Of a stretch of DNA of 34,158 nt, positions 7,074 through 15,083 are shown in pieces (within the stretch, counting starts at the first letter, position 1; each line of letters begins with the position of its first letter). Position numbers and translations under genes: made by a program. Source of the DNA: Candidatus Nanohalarchaeota archaeon QJJ-9 (GTDB lineage: Archaea > Nanohalarchaeota > Nanosalinia > Nanosalinales > Nanoanaerosalinaceae); the NCBI GenBank assembly GCA_022865275.1, contig JALIDQ010000005.1:1-34158 (forward strand), in the 5' to 3' direction. The notes below the pieces were generated by a model. It did no database searches. It was not told the origin of the DNA and saw nothing but the letters and a program-made list of their open reading frames with translations.

Positions 7074-8087
7074 CTAGCGCTCATAAATCCTCTTCTCCCC
7101 TGTTAGTCTTACCGCTTCCTCTTTCTTCATAACCAAGCTATCCTCTATTCTCACCCCTCCTACCCCAGGAACGTAAAGACCTGGTTCGATAGTAAAAACC
7201 ATACCTTCCTCAAGCAAATCATCAGACTCCGCCTCGATAGACGGATACTCGTGAATATCAATACCAACACCGTGGCCAACCCCGTGCAAGAAATGCTTCT
7301 CAACAGAAAAGCCCTGCTCCTCAACCATAGACCTCGCATACTCCGCTAACTCGGACGCTTCAATACCTGGCTCCACATAGGCTATAAGCTTCTTCTGTAT
7401 ACGTGATACCGTATCAATCAAATCCTTCCTCTCACCTTCAACGTGGTTAGGAACCATCCTAGTCATATCAGAACAGTAATTATCAACTCTACAGCCCTGG
7501 TCGACAAGAAAAAGGTCTCCTTTCTCTATCTCCTCGTGCGAAGGATGGCGGTGCGGTTCTTTAACATTGGAATGGACAAGAGGATTGAACGCGTGGTAGA
7601 CCCCCTCCTCCCTAAAAGTCTTGTCTACCTGGTTCACCGCCTCCCATTCAGACATCCCAGGAGAAAAGTTGGACAAGAGGTTTCTAAACGACTTAGAAAG
7701 GATTTCGCAACCTCTCCTTATTCTCTTAACCTCATAGCCTTCCTTGTACTTTCTCGCCTCCTCCAAAACTTCAGAACCATTCAAATCAAAATTTTCAAAC
7801 CTTCCAGGAGCGTCCGCAAAGCCATCCTGTCCAAGACCAGCTTCCTTGAGAAGCTCCTCCTTCTCATCTCCTCCAGTGTACACTTCAATGTTGGATAGTT
7901 CTCTAGTAGAGTAGCGGGAAAACTTCGAGGCCAGGATATCAAAAGAATCCTGGTGCAACACAACCACGCCAGACAACTCGGTTATACCTGTCAGATATTC
8001 AATATTAGACTGTTTAGAGACCACAAGCGTAGGAATATCCTCCCTCCGCATCTCGTCCTGCACCTTCTCTACAGCTTTCTCTTCCAT
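7074..8087 (-). CDS. M24 metallopeptidase, Xaa-Pro dipeptidase/aminopeptidase type
   Basis: Predicted cytoplasmic proline peptidase that removes residues before proline, 337 aa. The N-terminal creatinase-like domain spans ~1-115 and the pita-bread M24 catalytic domain ~120-330. Dimetal ligands are D196 (LVDQG), D207 (CSDMTR), H272 (GVGHGVG), E301 (IEPG) and E315 (RIEDS), all present. The frame opens at a TTG (8093). The ATG at 8087 is preferred because TTTAAA at 8111-8116 is centred 26 nt upstream, fitting a leaderless mRNA. It is divergently transcribed from the membrane-protein gene at 8160 across a 72-bp gap that holds both promoters. It may recycle peptides taken up from outside. Confidence 0.93.
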   Translation of the reverse strand: MEEKAVEKVQDEMRREDIPTLVVSKQSNIEYLTGITELSGVVVLHQDSFDILASKFSRYSTRELSNIEVYTGGDEKEELLKEAGLGQDGFADAPGRFENFDLNGSEVLEEARKYKEGYEVKRIRRGCEILSKSFRNLLSNFSPGMSEWEAVNQVDKTFREEGVYHAFNPLVHSNVKEPHRHPSHEEIEKGDLFLVDQGCRVDNYCSDMTRMVPNHVEGERKDLIDTVSRIQKKLIAYVEPGIEASELAEYARSMVEEQGFSVEKHFLHGVGHGVGIDIHEYPSIEAESDDLLEEGMVFTIEPGLYVPGVGGVRIEDSLVMKKEEAVRLTGEKRIYER

Positions 8088-8159
8088 AACCAAAGATAGT
8101 TCCGGAAGGATTTAAAGCAGGCGGTGGGATTAATAACCTCCAGAGACAAAGACTAAAAC

Positions 8160-8621
8160 ATGGCAGCGATACCGGTAACAGAGATACTGGAGCATATATG
8201 GCAGCTACTCACCACAACCTCGAAATTCCTAATACTAATCCTCCTAGGGTTCACTGCCTATAAGAAAAATCCAGAAAGCGGCAGATGGATTAACATGCTT
8301 AAAACAAGCATAGAATCCACTATACCTAATTTTCAGAGACATATAACCTACGGAGCAGTAGTAGGAGGGATTTTAACCTATATATCCGGAGAAAAAATCA
8401 TAGGAATCGCATCGATCCTAGGGATTTTAGGTTACGGCCTCTACAAGAAAAAAGAAGACAAAATTCAGGAAAAAGAGATAGACGGGTGGAAATCATATAT
8501 AGGAGTCCTTTTTGCGGTTTTTATCTATGCACTAGCAGCCATAGGAGTCTTCACAAACCTTCCAATAATTGAAAACCTCGTAGCGCTAGGAATAATAGGC
8601 GTTATATTCTGGAAGCTGTGA
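8160..8621 (+). CDS. multi-pass membrane protein of unknown function
   Basis: A 153-aa hypothetical protein with about five hydrophobic segments: near residues 20-35, 62-77, 79-96, 108-130 and 133-152. Charged loops between them include a lysine-rich one (YKKKEDKIQEKE). No family recognised. TTAATAA near 8130-8136 is ~27 nt before the ATG, so the gene is leaderless. It ends 4 nt before the threonine synthase start, so the two are co-transcribed, though the membrane protein gives no hint of a role in threonine metabolism. Confidence 0.7.
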   Translation: MAAIPVTEILEHIWQLLTTTSKFLILILLGFTAYKKNPESGRWINMLKTSIESTIPNFQRHITYGAVVGGILTYISGEKIIGIASILGILGYGLYKKKEDKIQEKEIDGWKSYIGVLFAVFIYALAAIGVFTNLPIIENLVALGIIGVIFWKL

Positions 8622-8625
8622 TAGG

Positions 8626-9747
8626 ATGTTCGAGGAAAGCCTAAAGTGCGTGGAATGCGATAAAGAATACAGTCCTGACAAACCAAGGTTCCGGTGCGAG
8701 TGCGGAGGAGCATTAGACGTAAAGTACGACTATAAAGCGGTACAGGACAGGATAGACTGGGAAACCCTAGACAAAAGAAACTTCGACCACAACCGGTACA
8801 GAGAACTCTTCCCAGTAGTAGAAAAAGAACACCTCATAACCCTTGGAGAAGGAGGCACACCACTGATAAGAGCGGAAAAACTAGGCGAGGAGCTAGGACT
8901 GAACAACCTATACATAAAATTCGAAGGCATGAACCCTACAGGAAGCTTCAAGGACCGCGGAACCGCTGTAGAGATAGGAAAAGCTTTGGAATTCGGGGCT
9001 GAAGAGATAATCGTAGCTTCTACAGGGAACATGGGCGCATCGATCTCCGCATACGCGGCAAAAGCCGGAATAAAGGCGAACATTTTCATCCCAAACCAGG
9101 TACCCGACATAAAGTTCAGACAGATGAAGAAACACGGAGCAGAGATACACCAGGTGGACGGAGACTACGCCAAAGCCGCAAAAAAAGCCAAAAAAGCCTC
9201 GAAAAACAACGACTGGTATCTCATGGGAGACTATCCCTACCGAGGCGAAGGAGAGAAATCTGTAGGCTTCGAGATAGTCGACGAGATCGAAGCAGACAAG
9301 GTAATCCTTCCCGTAGGGAACGGAACACTTATGCACGGAACGTATAAAGGGATAAAGGAGCTGGAAAGGTTGGGGATGGTTAATCGGGTTCCAGAAATGA
9401 TAGGAATACAGGCAGAAGACTGTAACACAGTAGCAAAAGCGTACAAAGAAGGCTTAAGCGAAGTTCCTGAAGCGGAAGAAGTCGACACAGTTGCAGGAGC
9501 AATAGCATGCGCCGATCCACTAGATGGAAAGTTCGCTCTTGAGGCGATAAGAGAGTCAGAAGGTTTTGCAGACACGGTGAGCGACAAGGAAATCAAGGAA
9601 GGGGTAGACATGCTTGCCGAGAAAGAAGGGATCTACGCGGAAGAATCGTGCGGAACAGTTCTCGCAGGCCTGAGAAACAACCTTGAGAAGTTTGATAAAG
9701 GAGAAGTCATCGTCCTAGTAGTTACAGGACACGGACTCAAGACCTAA
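8626..9747 (+). CDS. thrC: threonine synthase (PLP-dependent)
   Basis: Converts O-phosphohomoserine to threonine, the last step of the pathway, in the cytoplasm; 373 aa. An N-terminal zinc ribbon (C8, C11, C24, C26) is common in archaeal enzymes. The PLP lysine is K109 in NPTGSFKDRG. STGNMGASISAYAA is the substrate and phosphate-binding loop, and PVGNGTLMHG is the PLP-phosphate glycine loop. Other fold-type-II enzymes such as threonine dehydratase-like proteins are less likely given the zinc ribbon and length. No other threonine genes are in the window. It starts 4 nt after the membrane protein's stop and has no promoter of its own that I can see. Confidence 0.92.
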   Translation: MFEESLKCVECDKEYSPDKPRFRCECGGALDVKYDYKAVQDRIDWETLDKRNFDHNRYRELFPVVEKEHLITLGEGGTPLIRAEKLGEELGLNNLYIKFEGMNPTGSFKDRGTAVEIGKALEFGAEEIIVASTGNMGASISAYAAKAGIKANIFIPNQVPDIKFRQMKKHGAEIHQVDGDYAKAAKKAKKASKNNDWYLMGDYPYRGEGEKSVGFEIVDEIEADKVILPVGNGTLMHGTYKGIKELERLGMVNRVPEMIGIQAEDCNTVAKAYKEGLSEVPEAEEVDTVAGAIACADPLDGKFALEAIRESEGFADTVSDKEIKEGVDMLAEKEGIYAEESCGTVLAGLRNNLEKFDKGEVIVLVVTGHGLKT

Positions 9748-9787
9748 ACTCAAAGAGTTTATATCCGAGAAAGACCAAGGTTTAACC

Positions 9788-10465
9788 ATGAAGCTCAGAG
9801 AAAAGTTTGGAAAGGCGAACGTTACAGAACACCAGGCAAAGCATCTATTGCAAAAAGAAGGGCTGGACGTAGTAGAGAACCGCCTAGCAGAGACAGAAGA
9901 AGAAGCGGAAAAAGCAGCAGAAAAGATAGGAACGCCTGTAGTTCTCAAAGTAGATTCAAAAGACATACATCACAAGACCGACATAGGTGGGCTAAAGATA
10001 GTTAACAGAGAAGAAAAAATAGGCGAGGCGTTCAGAGAGATAAGAGAAAACGTAAAAGAAGAGAAAGAAGATGTAGATATCCGAGGTATAATCGTAGAGG
10101 AAAAAATAGAAGGGCAGGAATTTATCGCAGGGATAAACACCGATCCACAATTTGGAAAGGTCCTAATGTTTGGTCTAGGAGGTATATACGTAGAAGTTTT
10201 CAAAGACGTCTCTTTTAGAGTTATACCAGCAGAAGAGAAAGACATCGTTTCAATGGTAGACGAGCTGGAATCCAGGCCTCTGCTTGAAGGAGTAAGAGGG
10301 CAGGAAAAGGCTGACATGGAAAAACTCGTAGAGACCTTGAGAAAGCTGTCCAAAATAGGAGAAAAATACGGAGACCTGAATAGCTTGGATATAAACCCTA
10401 TATTCATAAAAGGCGACCAGATAAAGATAGGAGACGCTTTAATAACACTGGAGGAAGAAGAATGA
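9788..10465 (+). CDS. acdB: ADP-forming acetyl-CoA synthetase, beta subunit
   Basis: ATP-grasp subunit of the ADP-forming acyl-CoA synthetase (acyl-CoA + ADP + Pi to acid + CoA + ATP), 225 aa. The motif DIHHKTDIGGLK (residues 59-70) contains the phospho-accepting histidine (His62 is the best equivalent). VEEKIEGQEFIAGINTDPQFG and the C-terminal LNSLDINPIFI are typical of the subunit. The ATG has TTTATAT (9758-9764) 27 nt upstream, so the mRNA is leaderless. The stop overlaps the alpha-subunit ATG by 4 nt (ATGA), giving translational coupling. In archaea with peptide or sugar fermentation this enzyme yields ATP. Confidence 0.92.
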   Translation: MKLREKFGKANVTEHQAKHLLQKEGLDVVENRLAETEEEAEKAAEKIGTPVVLKVDSKDIHHKTDIGGLKIVNREEKIGEAFREIRENVKEEKEDVDIRGIIVEEKIEGQEFIAGINTDPQFGKVLMFGLGGIYVEVFKDVSFRVIPAEEKDIVSMVDELESRPLLEGVRGQEKADMEKLVETLRKLSKIGEKYGDLNSLDINPIFIKGDQIKIGDALITLEEEE

Positions 10466-11832
10466 GCATAGATAAGCTTTTCAACCCCGAGACAGTCGCT
10501 ATAATAGGAGCTTCGAGAGAAGAAGGTAAGGTAGGTCATACAGTACTAAGAAACTTTGTAGAAGGGGGTTTTAGCGGTGAAGTATACGCGGTAAACCCTA
10601 AAGCCGACAAAGTACTCGGCAAAAAATGCTACGACTCTATAAAAGATATTCCAGAGAAAATAGATCACGCGATAATATCAGTTCCACCTAAAGTCGCTAA
10701 CAAGGTAGTAGAGCAAGCCGTAAAGGAAGAAATACCTTTCGTAACCCTCATAACCGCAGGCTACAAAGAAATAGGAGAAAAAGGAGAGAAGAGAGAAGAA
10801 GAGCTCAAGGAAAAACTTGAAGGAGAAGACACTAGGCTACTCGGACCTAACTGCCTAGGAGTGTGGGACGCGTATTCCAAGGTCGATACGCTCTTCCTCC
10901 CGGACTACAAGCTAGAAAGACCTCCAAAAGGTTCTATAGCGATAATCTCGCAGAGCGGTTCGTTCGGAAGCTCTACGCTGGACAAAGCGGCAGAGATCGG
11001 TATAGGGGTTTCAAGGTTCGTTAGCTACGGTAACCAGGCAGATATAACCGAAACCGACCTACTGGAATGGCTTGCAGAGGACGAGGAGACTGAGGCGATA
11101 GCCGCATATATAGAAGGTGTAAAAGACGGTAGAAAGTTCTACGAGAAAGCGAAAGAGTTAGCGGAAGAAAAGCCTATAATAGTCTTCAAGGCAGGGAAAT
11201 CGGAAAGCGGTTCAGACGCGGCAAGCTCGCATACAGGTTCGCTTGCAGGAAGCTACCAAGTGTATCAGGGCGCGTTCAAGCAGTCCGGAGTGGTTGAAGC
11301 AGGGGATGTGGAAGAGTTTTTCGACATCACGCGAGAGCTAGCTTATGAAAACCCTCCAGAAGGTAACAAAGTCGCTGTTATAACCAACGGAGGAGGTTAC
11401 GGAGTATCTGCCGCAGACCATATAGACGAGTCTGACTTAGAAGTAGCAGAGTTCACAGAGGAAACCAAAGAAAAGCTTAAAGACATACTTCCCGACTACG
11501 GCTCACCAAACAACCCTATAGACGTTATAGGGGATGCAGACGCAGAAAGGTACGAGAAAGCTCTTGAGATAGTTTCAGAAGATCCTAACGTAGACATGCT
11601 TATGCCTATAGTTTTGCTTCAGACCATAACCATGGACTCGGGGATAGTAGAAGTTTTGAAAGAGTTTAACAACGAACTAGACAAGCCTCTCGCCGCTTCG
11701 ATGGTGGGAGGAGACTACACAAATTTGCATCTCCAGAACCTCGAGCACAACCAGGTCCCGACCTTCAGGACGCCTAAGAGAGCTGTAAAGGCGCTAGAAG
11801 GATTGTACCAGTACAAGGAGAGGAACAAATGA
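10462..11832 (+). CDS. acdA: ADP-forming acetyl-CoA synthetase, alpha subunit
   Basis: CoA-binding and ligase subunit, 456 aa. The N-terminal CoA-binding Rossmann domain begins AIIGASREEGKVGH (13-26). The succinyl-CoA-synthetase-like part carries LLGPNCLG (126-133) and IISQSGSFGS (161-170). The catalytic loop is SSHTGSLAGS with His257 as the phosphorylated histidine. The length matches separate alpha subunits. It is translated from an ATGA overlap with acdB, so the two form one operon. Specificity for acetyl versus branched or aromatic acyl-CoA cannot be told from sequence. Confidence 0.93.
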   Translation: MSIDKLFNPETVAIIGASREEGKVGHTVLRNFVEGGFSGEVYAVNPKADKVLGKKCYDSIKDIPEKIDHAIISVPPKVANKVVEQAVKEEIPFVTLITAGYKEIGEKGEKREEELKEKLEGEDTRLLGPNCLGVWDAYSKVDTLFLPDYKLERPPKGSIAIISQSGSFGSSTLDKAAEIGIGVSRFVSYGNQADITETDLLEWLAEDEETEAIAAYIEGVKDGRKFYEKAKELAEEKPIIVFKAGKSESGSDAASSHTGSLAGSYQVYQGAFKQSGVVEAGDVEEFFDITRELAYENPPEGNKVAVITNGGGYGVSAADHIDESDLEVAEFTEETKEKLKDILPDYGSPNNPIDVIGDADAERYEKALEIVSEDPNVDMLMPIVLLQTITMDSGIVEVLKEFNNELDKPLAASMVGGDYTNLHLQNLEHNQVPTFRTPKRAVKALEGLYQYKERNK

Positions 11833-11880
11833 GAAAGTCTTTATAAAGGTTACATCTCATTCTCTCAAGAGGAGGATACA

Positions 11881-12696
11881 ATGCCCGGATCCGCGGATTT
11901 CAGCTGGCTTAAAGCAAATACCGACAACGAAGAAAGCAGAAAATGGGTTGAGATGATCCAGGAATGGCATGAAAAAGCGTTCGAAGGCGAATTTATCGAT
12001 AGCGAGGAGCTCTTCTCCATTGATCTGGATGGAAGGACTATCTGGCTCAGAAAGGCCTCCGCCTATTCTTCTGTAGACATACTTACCGAGATAATGAAGG
12101 ACAACGATCACTTTAAAGCAGAAGGTTTCTCAGGTGAAGGTGCAGATGTTATAGTAGACCTTGGAGCCAACGAAGGATACTATCTCCTCAAAGTAAAGGA
12201 AAACAACCCTGAAGCCAAGATTGTCGCGGCGGAACCTAATCCTCTCGCATATGAAATACTGGAGAAAAATGTAGAGTCCAACAAGATTAGCAACGTAAAA
12301 CTTGTAGACAAGGCCGTAGGCCCTGAGAAAGATACCCAAGAATTCGAGTTCGTAACCCAATCCACTGCGGTAGGAGCAAAGAACCTTGATACAGTTGACC
12401 GGGACTGGGTGGACAAGGAGATGGTAAACCAGGTCAAGGTAGAGACCGTAACTCTTGAACAGCTTCTGGAAGAGGAAGGGATAGAGAAAATCGATATTCT
12501 AAAGCTTGATGTGGAAGGTATGGAATACGATATCCTGAAAGAAAGCGAAGACTTGCTTGACAGAGTCGAAAAAATAGTCGTAGAATGCCATAGCGAAAGC
12601 ATCCAGAAAAAGGTAAAAGAAATTCTCAAGGGAAGGTTTGAAACCGTTAAAGAGGAAAACAAAAGCTGCGGAGACCTCTACCTAGTGAAGAACTAG
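11881..12696 (+). CDS. FkbM-family SAM-dependent methyltransferase
   Basis: A 271-aa methyltransferase. The SAM-binding motif I is VIVDLGANEGYYLL (90-103), with the acidic residue in AAEPN (E118). The FkbM-typical segment ILKLDVEGMEYDIL lies near residues 205-218. FkbM enzymes methylate sugar or polyketide hydroxyls; in archaea they often act on surface glycans or lipids, but the acceptor here is unknown. The N-terminal ~85 residues are an uncharacterised extension. Unlike most genes here it has a real leader: TTTATAAA at 11840-11847 predicts a start near 11870, and GGAGGA (11871-11876) is a ribosome-binding site just before the ATG. Confidence 0.88.
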   Translation: MPGSADFSWLKANTDNEESRKWVEMIQEWHEKAFEGEFIDSEELFSIDLDGRTIWLRKASAYSSVDILTEIMKDNDHFKAEGFSGEGADVIVDLGANEGYYLLKVKENNPEAKIVAAEPNPLAYEILEKNVESNKISNVKLVDKAVGPEKDTQEFEFVTQSTAVGAKNLDTVDRDWVDKEMVNQVKVETVTLEQLLEEEGIEKIDILKLDVEGMEYDILKESEDLLDRVEKIVVECHSESIQKKVKEILKGRFETVKEENKSCGDLYLVKN

Positions 12697-12747
12697 AAAG
12701 TTGGGAAACAGTTAAATCGTTTGGTCGATAAGACCCTCCTGGTAGCC

Positions 12748-13002
12748 ATGACAGGAGAACATGAAGGACGTGAAAATCTTTCTGAGGAGACAAAAACTCT
12801 AGAGAGAGCGAGACAATCCTTAATAGAAGAGCTTGAAGCGGTAAACTGGTACCAGGAAAGGGTTGAAAACGTCGAAGACGAGGAACTGAAAGATATACTT
12901 GAACACAACCGCGACGAGGAGAAGGAGCACGTAGCGATGCTTATGGAGTGGATAAGAGAGAACGACCCGCAGCAGGACAGGGAGTTCGAAGACCACGACT
13001 AA
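12748..13002 (+). CDS. encapsulated-ferritin-like (EncFtn) iron-binding protein, free-standing
   Basis: An 84-aa, two-helix ferritin-like protein that closely fits the EncFtn family (half-ferritin ferroxidase). Helix 1 carries SLIEELEAVNWY (E27, E28, E30, W34) and helix 2 carries HNRDEEKEHVAM (E57, E58, H61). These match the iron-ligand pattern of bacterial EncFtn with a constant four-residue offset. The family assembles by dimerising to rebuild a four-helix ferroxidase site. The usual hydrophobic C-terminal encapsulin-targeting peptide is absent; the protein ends in an acidic tail. No encapsulin shell gene is in the window. The frame opens at a TTG (12721); I chose the ATG at 12748 because TTAAAT near 12713-12718 puts the transcript start between the two. 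Confidence 0.85.
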   Translation: MTGEHEGRENLSEETKTLERARQSLIEELEAVNWYQERVENVEDEELKDILEHNRDEEKEHVAMLMEWIRENDPQQDREFEDHD

Positions 13003-13008
13003 TCCCCT

Positions 13009-13022
13009 CTTCTTTTTCTTTT
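13009..13022 (+). terminator. T-rich probable terminator after the EncFtn-like gene
   Basis: A T-rich tract (CTTCTTTTTCTTTT type) begins 6 nt after the stop codon, with no hairpin. Archaeal termination at such tracts is common. Confidence 0.4.
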
Positions 13023-13066
13023 ATCTGTAGGAAAAAATCAAAAACCTGGGTAAGGAAAGATAAGAC

Positions 13067-13993
13067 ATGGACCTCTTCGGAAAGAAAAGGCTAGAGAAGA
13101 AGATAGAAGAGCTAGAAGATAGGCTGGAAAAGGCGGAAAAAGAGAAAGAACAGCTCAGAGAAAAATCAGAAAGAGAAGAGAAAAGAGCAAAAGAAGCGAT
13201 AACCCGGAGACAGGAGCTTGAAAAAAATATAAACAGGAAAGAAGACAAGATAAAAGAACTGGAAGACAAGCTGGAGAAAGACGAACCCATAAAAGAGACA
13301 GAGCCCGAAACAAAGATAGTTAACGTCTCCGAAGCAAAAAATGTTCTAAAAAACCTCAAAAAGCTTGAGTTCGGCTCAAAAAAAGCATTGACACGATTCA
13401 GGAAAAAAACAAAGCTTTTCCGAGAAAAAGGTGGGGAAGTAGTTTTTATAGACCCTACACTCGTACAGAAAGCGATATATACGCCTATAAGCCTTGAAAA
13501 AGGAGAGTACAGAGAGGAAAAATTTGAGGTAGACCGGTTGGAAGAGATGATAGATCGGAGATACTGCCTGGTTCACGCCTCTATCGGAGGTTCTGGCACT
13601 GCTTTGATAGATAAAAAAGAGTTGAAAGACTCTAAAATAGTTAAAGCAGATATAAAATCCAAGCACAAGAAAGGTGGGTACAGCCAGAAAAGGTTTGATA
13701 GAGTAAGAGAAAAACAGCTCGACGAGCATGTAGATAAGCTTGCTGGAGGGGTAGAAGAACTCCTTGAAAAAGGGTTTGAGGACATACTAGTCTCAGGAAA
13801 CAGCAAGGCTATCGAAAAACTGGAGGAAAGGCTTGGATACCCTATAAAAGAGATAAAAGCGGACGTTTCGAAGGTAGAAGAGGAGAAAGACTTGAAAAAA
13901 GCCTTCGAGACCGGGCTATCATTCAAGATAAGAGACCTGACAGATGAGGAAGCAAGGAAAGAGAAAGAAGAAAACCCAAACCAACCTGTATAA
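13067..13993 (+). CDS. VLRF1/Vms1-like peptidyl-tRNA hydrolase (ribosome rescue)
   Basis: A 308-aa protein with a long N-terminal coiled coil (residues ~7-72) and an eRF1-like catalytic domain (~85-260). The key loop is KHKKGGYSQKRFDRVREKQ, with GGYSQ at 203-207. The glutamine follows a Gly-Gly-aromatic-Ser pattern as in the GxxQ loop of Vms1/ANKZF1-like release factors. In yeast, Vms1 releases stalled nascent chains from 60S-bound tRNA. By analogy this would hydrolyse or cleave peptidyl-tRNA on split large subunits. The EELLEKGFEDILVSG segment fits the alpha/beta domain. The start at ATG 13067 has only a weak AT-rich promoter. The coiled coil may contact the ribosome or a partner. Confidence 0.8.
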   Translation: MDLFGKKRLEKKIEELEDRLEKAEKEKEQLREKSEREEKRAKEAITRRQELEKNINRKEDKIKELEDKLEKDEPIKETEPETKIVNVSEAKNVLKNLKKLEFGSKKALTRFRKKTKLFREKGGEVVFIDPTLVQKAIYTPISLEKGEYREEKFEVDRLEEMIDRRYCLVHASIGGSGTALIDKKELKDSKIVKADIKSKHKKGGYSQKRFDRVREKQLDEHVDKLAGGVEELLEKGFEDILVSGNSKAIEKLEERLGYPIKEIKADVSKVEEEKDLKKAFETGLSFKIRDLTDEEARKEKEENPNQPV

Positions 13994-14017
13994 AAGACTA
14001 AAGAGGAAGTTAAAGAT

Positions 14018-14686
14018 ATGCCAACATTTGAATGCGATGAATGTGGGAAAAAGTTTAACTCAAAGAAAAAGAAGGATGAACACGTTGAAACCGCTCACGG
14101 GAATAAACAAGCTACTGGAGGTATTTCCGGACTTCCCACAAGAATAATGAACAACAAGAAGCAGTTCATAACTCTGATATTCGGTGGGATGATGGTCTTT
14201 GGACTGATGTTCGGAGCTACAATCTTTTACTCAAGTATAGGGCCTGAAAGAAATCCTGGAAACTATACAACCAATCCTCCAACAGGAAGAAATATCAGAT
14301 CGGTCTCAGAGGTCGAGGACATAGAGCTGCCCAATCAAACAATAGTTTATTCCCCCCTATCAAAGGACGAACAGGTCGCTACACTTCTTAGAGGCGGACC
14401 TGTAGACATGGGAGAAGGACTTAAGCCCGCGGTACTGATCCAGTACTCCTGCATGACCTGTAAAGAACAGATAAAGAAGATTGCAAACTTTACAGGAAGG
14501 TTTAACCAGGGTAGGAACTGGGTATACTTGGCTCCGTATCCTGACATGAATTCTTCAATATCGCTGACGTCCTACGGAAGGATACAGGAGTACGAAGAGT
14601 TCGATAGAAACGATACGAAAAAATTCGCCTGTGGAAGTCTTGGGAACGAACCGATTTCATGTATAGAAACCGATATAGGGAGCTAG
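14018..14686 (+). CDS. C2H2 zinc finger - membrane anchor - CxxC thioredoxin-like fusion
   Basis: A 222-aa protein of unusual build. Residues 4-27 form a classical C2H2 finger (C6-x2-C9-x12-H22-x4-H27). A single membrane span lies at ~50-71. The remainder is Asn- and Thr-rich and probably extracellular, with sequons such as NYT and NDT. A CMTC motif (145-148) in VLIQYSCMTCKEQIKKI looks like a thioredoxin/DsbA-type active site, and two later Cys could form a disulfide. The finger should face the cytoplasm and the CxxC domain the outside. TATAAA (13989-13994) overlaps the previous gene's stop and is centred 26 nt before the ATG, so the mRNA is leaderless. Its stop overlaps the convergent gene's stop in a shared CTAG. 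No named family recognised. Confidence 0.75.
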   Translation: MPTFECDECGKKFNSKKKKDEHVETAHGNKQATGGISGLPTRIMNNKKQFITLIFGGMMVFGLMFGATIFYSSIGPERNPGNYTTNPPTGRNIRSVSEVEDIELPNQTIVYSPLSKDEQVATLLRGGPVDMGEGLKPAVLIQYSCMTCKEQIKKIANFTGRFNQGRNWVYLAPYPDMNSSISLTSYGRIQEYEEFDRNDTKKFACGSLGNEPISCIETDIGS

Positions 14687-15045
14687 CAAGACTTTTCCAC
14701 GAGAGAGTTAAACTCTTCCCTGTACTTTTCTACAACTTTTTCATTCCATTCCTCCATCCCAAGCCTTGACTCCATCTCATTCGCCGATTTTTCCAGCACT
14801 TTACAGTTAAGCCCACCTAAATCCTCTCTGTAACGGGCTATAACATCCCTCAACTGTTCCTGTATAACAGATGTTTCTTCCTCAGAGCTTAAAGAACTTC
14901 CAAAGGACTTCTCAATAGATCCAGGATTCCTATTCCTCTGCTCCTCAACAGCGTTAAGGATAGAAGCCAGAATTCCTCTCTCCGCCTCTATAAGGCTTAT
15001 CGAACTCTTGGAAGAAAGCCTTTTCAAGACTTTTTCTGGTTTCAT
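14683..15045 (-). CDS. helical hypothetical protein
   Basis: A 120-aa soluble protein of unknown family, almost entirely predicted helix, with charged segments (SEEETSVIQEQLRDVIARYREDL; EEWNEKVVEKYREEFNSLVEK). No catalytic or metal motif is visible. It lies 38 bp downstream of the ribonucleotide reductase gene on the same strand. CTTTAA (minus strand, ~15068-15074) is about 26 nt before the ATG and could be its own weak promoter; GGAGGA is 15-20 nt upstream, rather far for a ribosome-binding site. It converges on the fusion gene with a 4-nt stop overlap. Confidence 0.6.
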   Translation of the reverse strand: MKPEKVLKRLSSKSSISLIEAERGILASILNAVEEQRNRNPGSIEKSFGSSLSSEEETSVIQEQLRDVIARYREDLGGLNCKVLEKSANEMESRLGMEEWNEKVVEKYREEFNSLVEKSC

Positions 15046-15083
15046 GTTCAGTTCTTTCTCCTCCAGATTAAAGTAGTTTTAGC

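Noticed and set aside
8908-9336. Antisense open frame of 142 codons within threonine synthase
   Set aside because: Fully inside a strongly conserved enzyme on the other strand; the Cys/Val-rich translation is a shadow.
13944-14147. 67-codon plus-strand frame overlapping the rescue-factor and zinc-finger genes
   Set aside because: Overlaps two well-supported genes in another frame and encodes a lysine-rich, low-complexity peptide.
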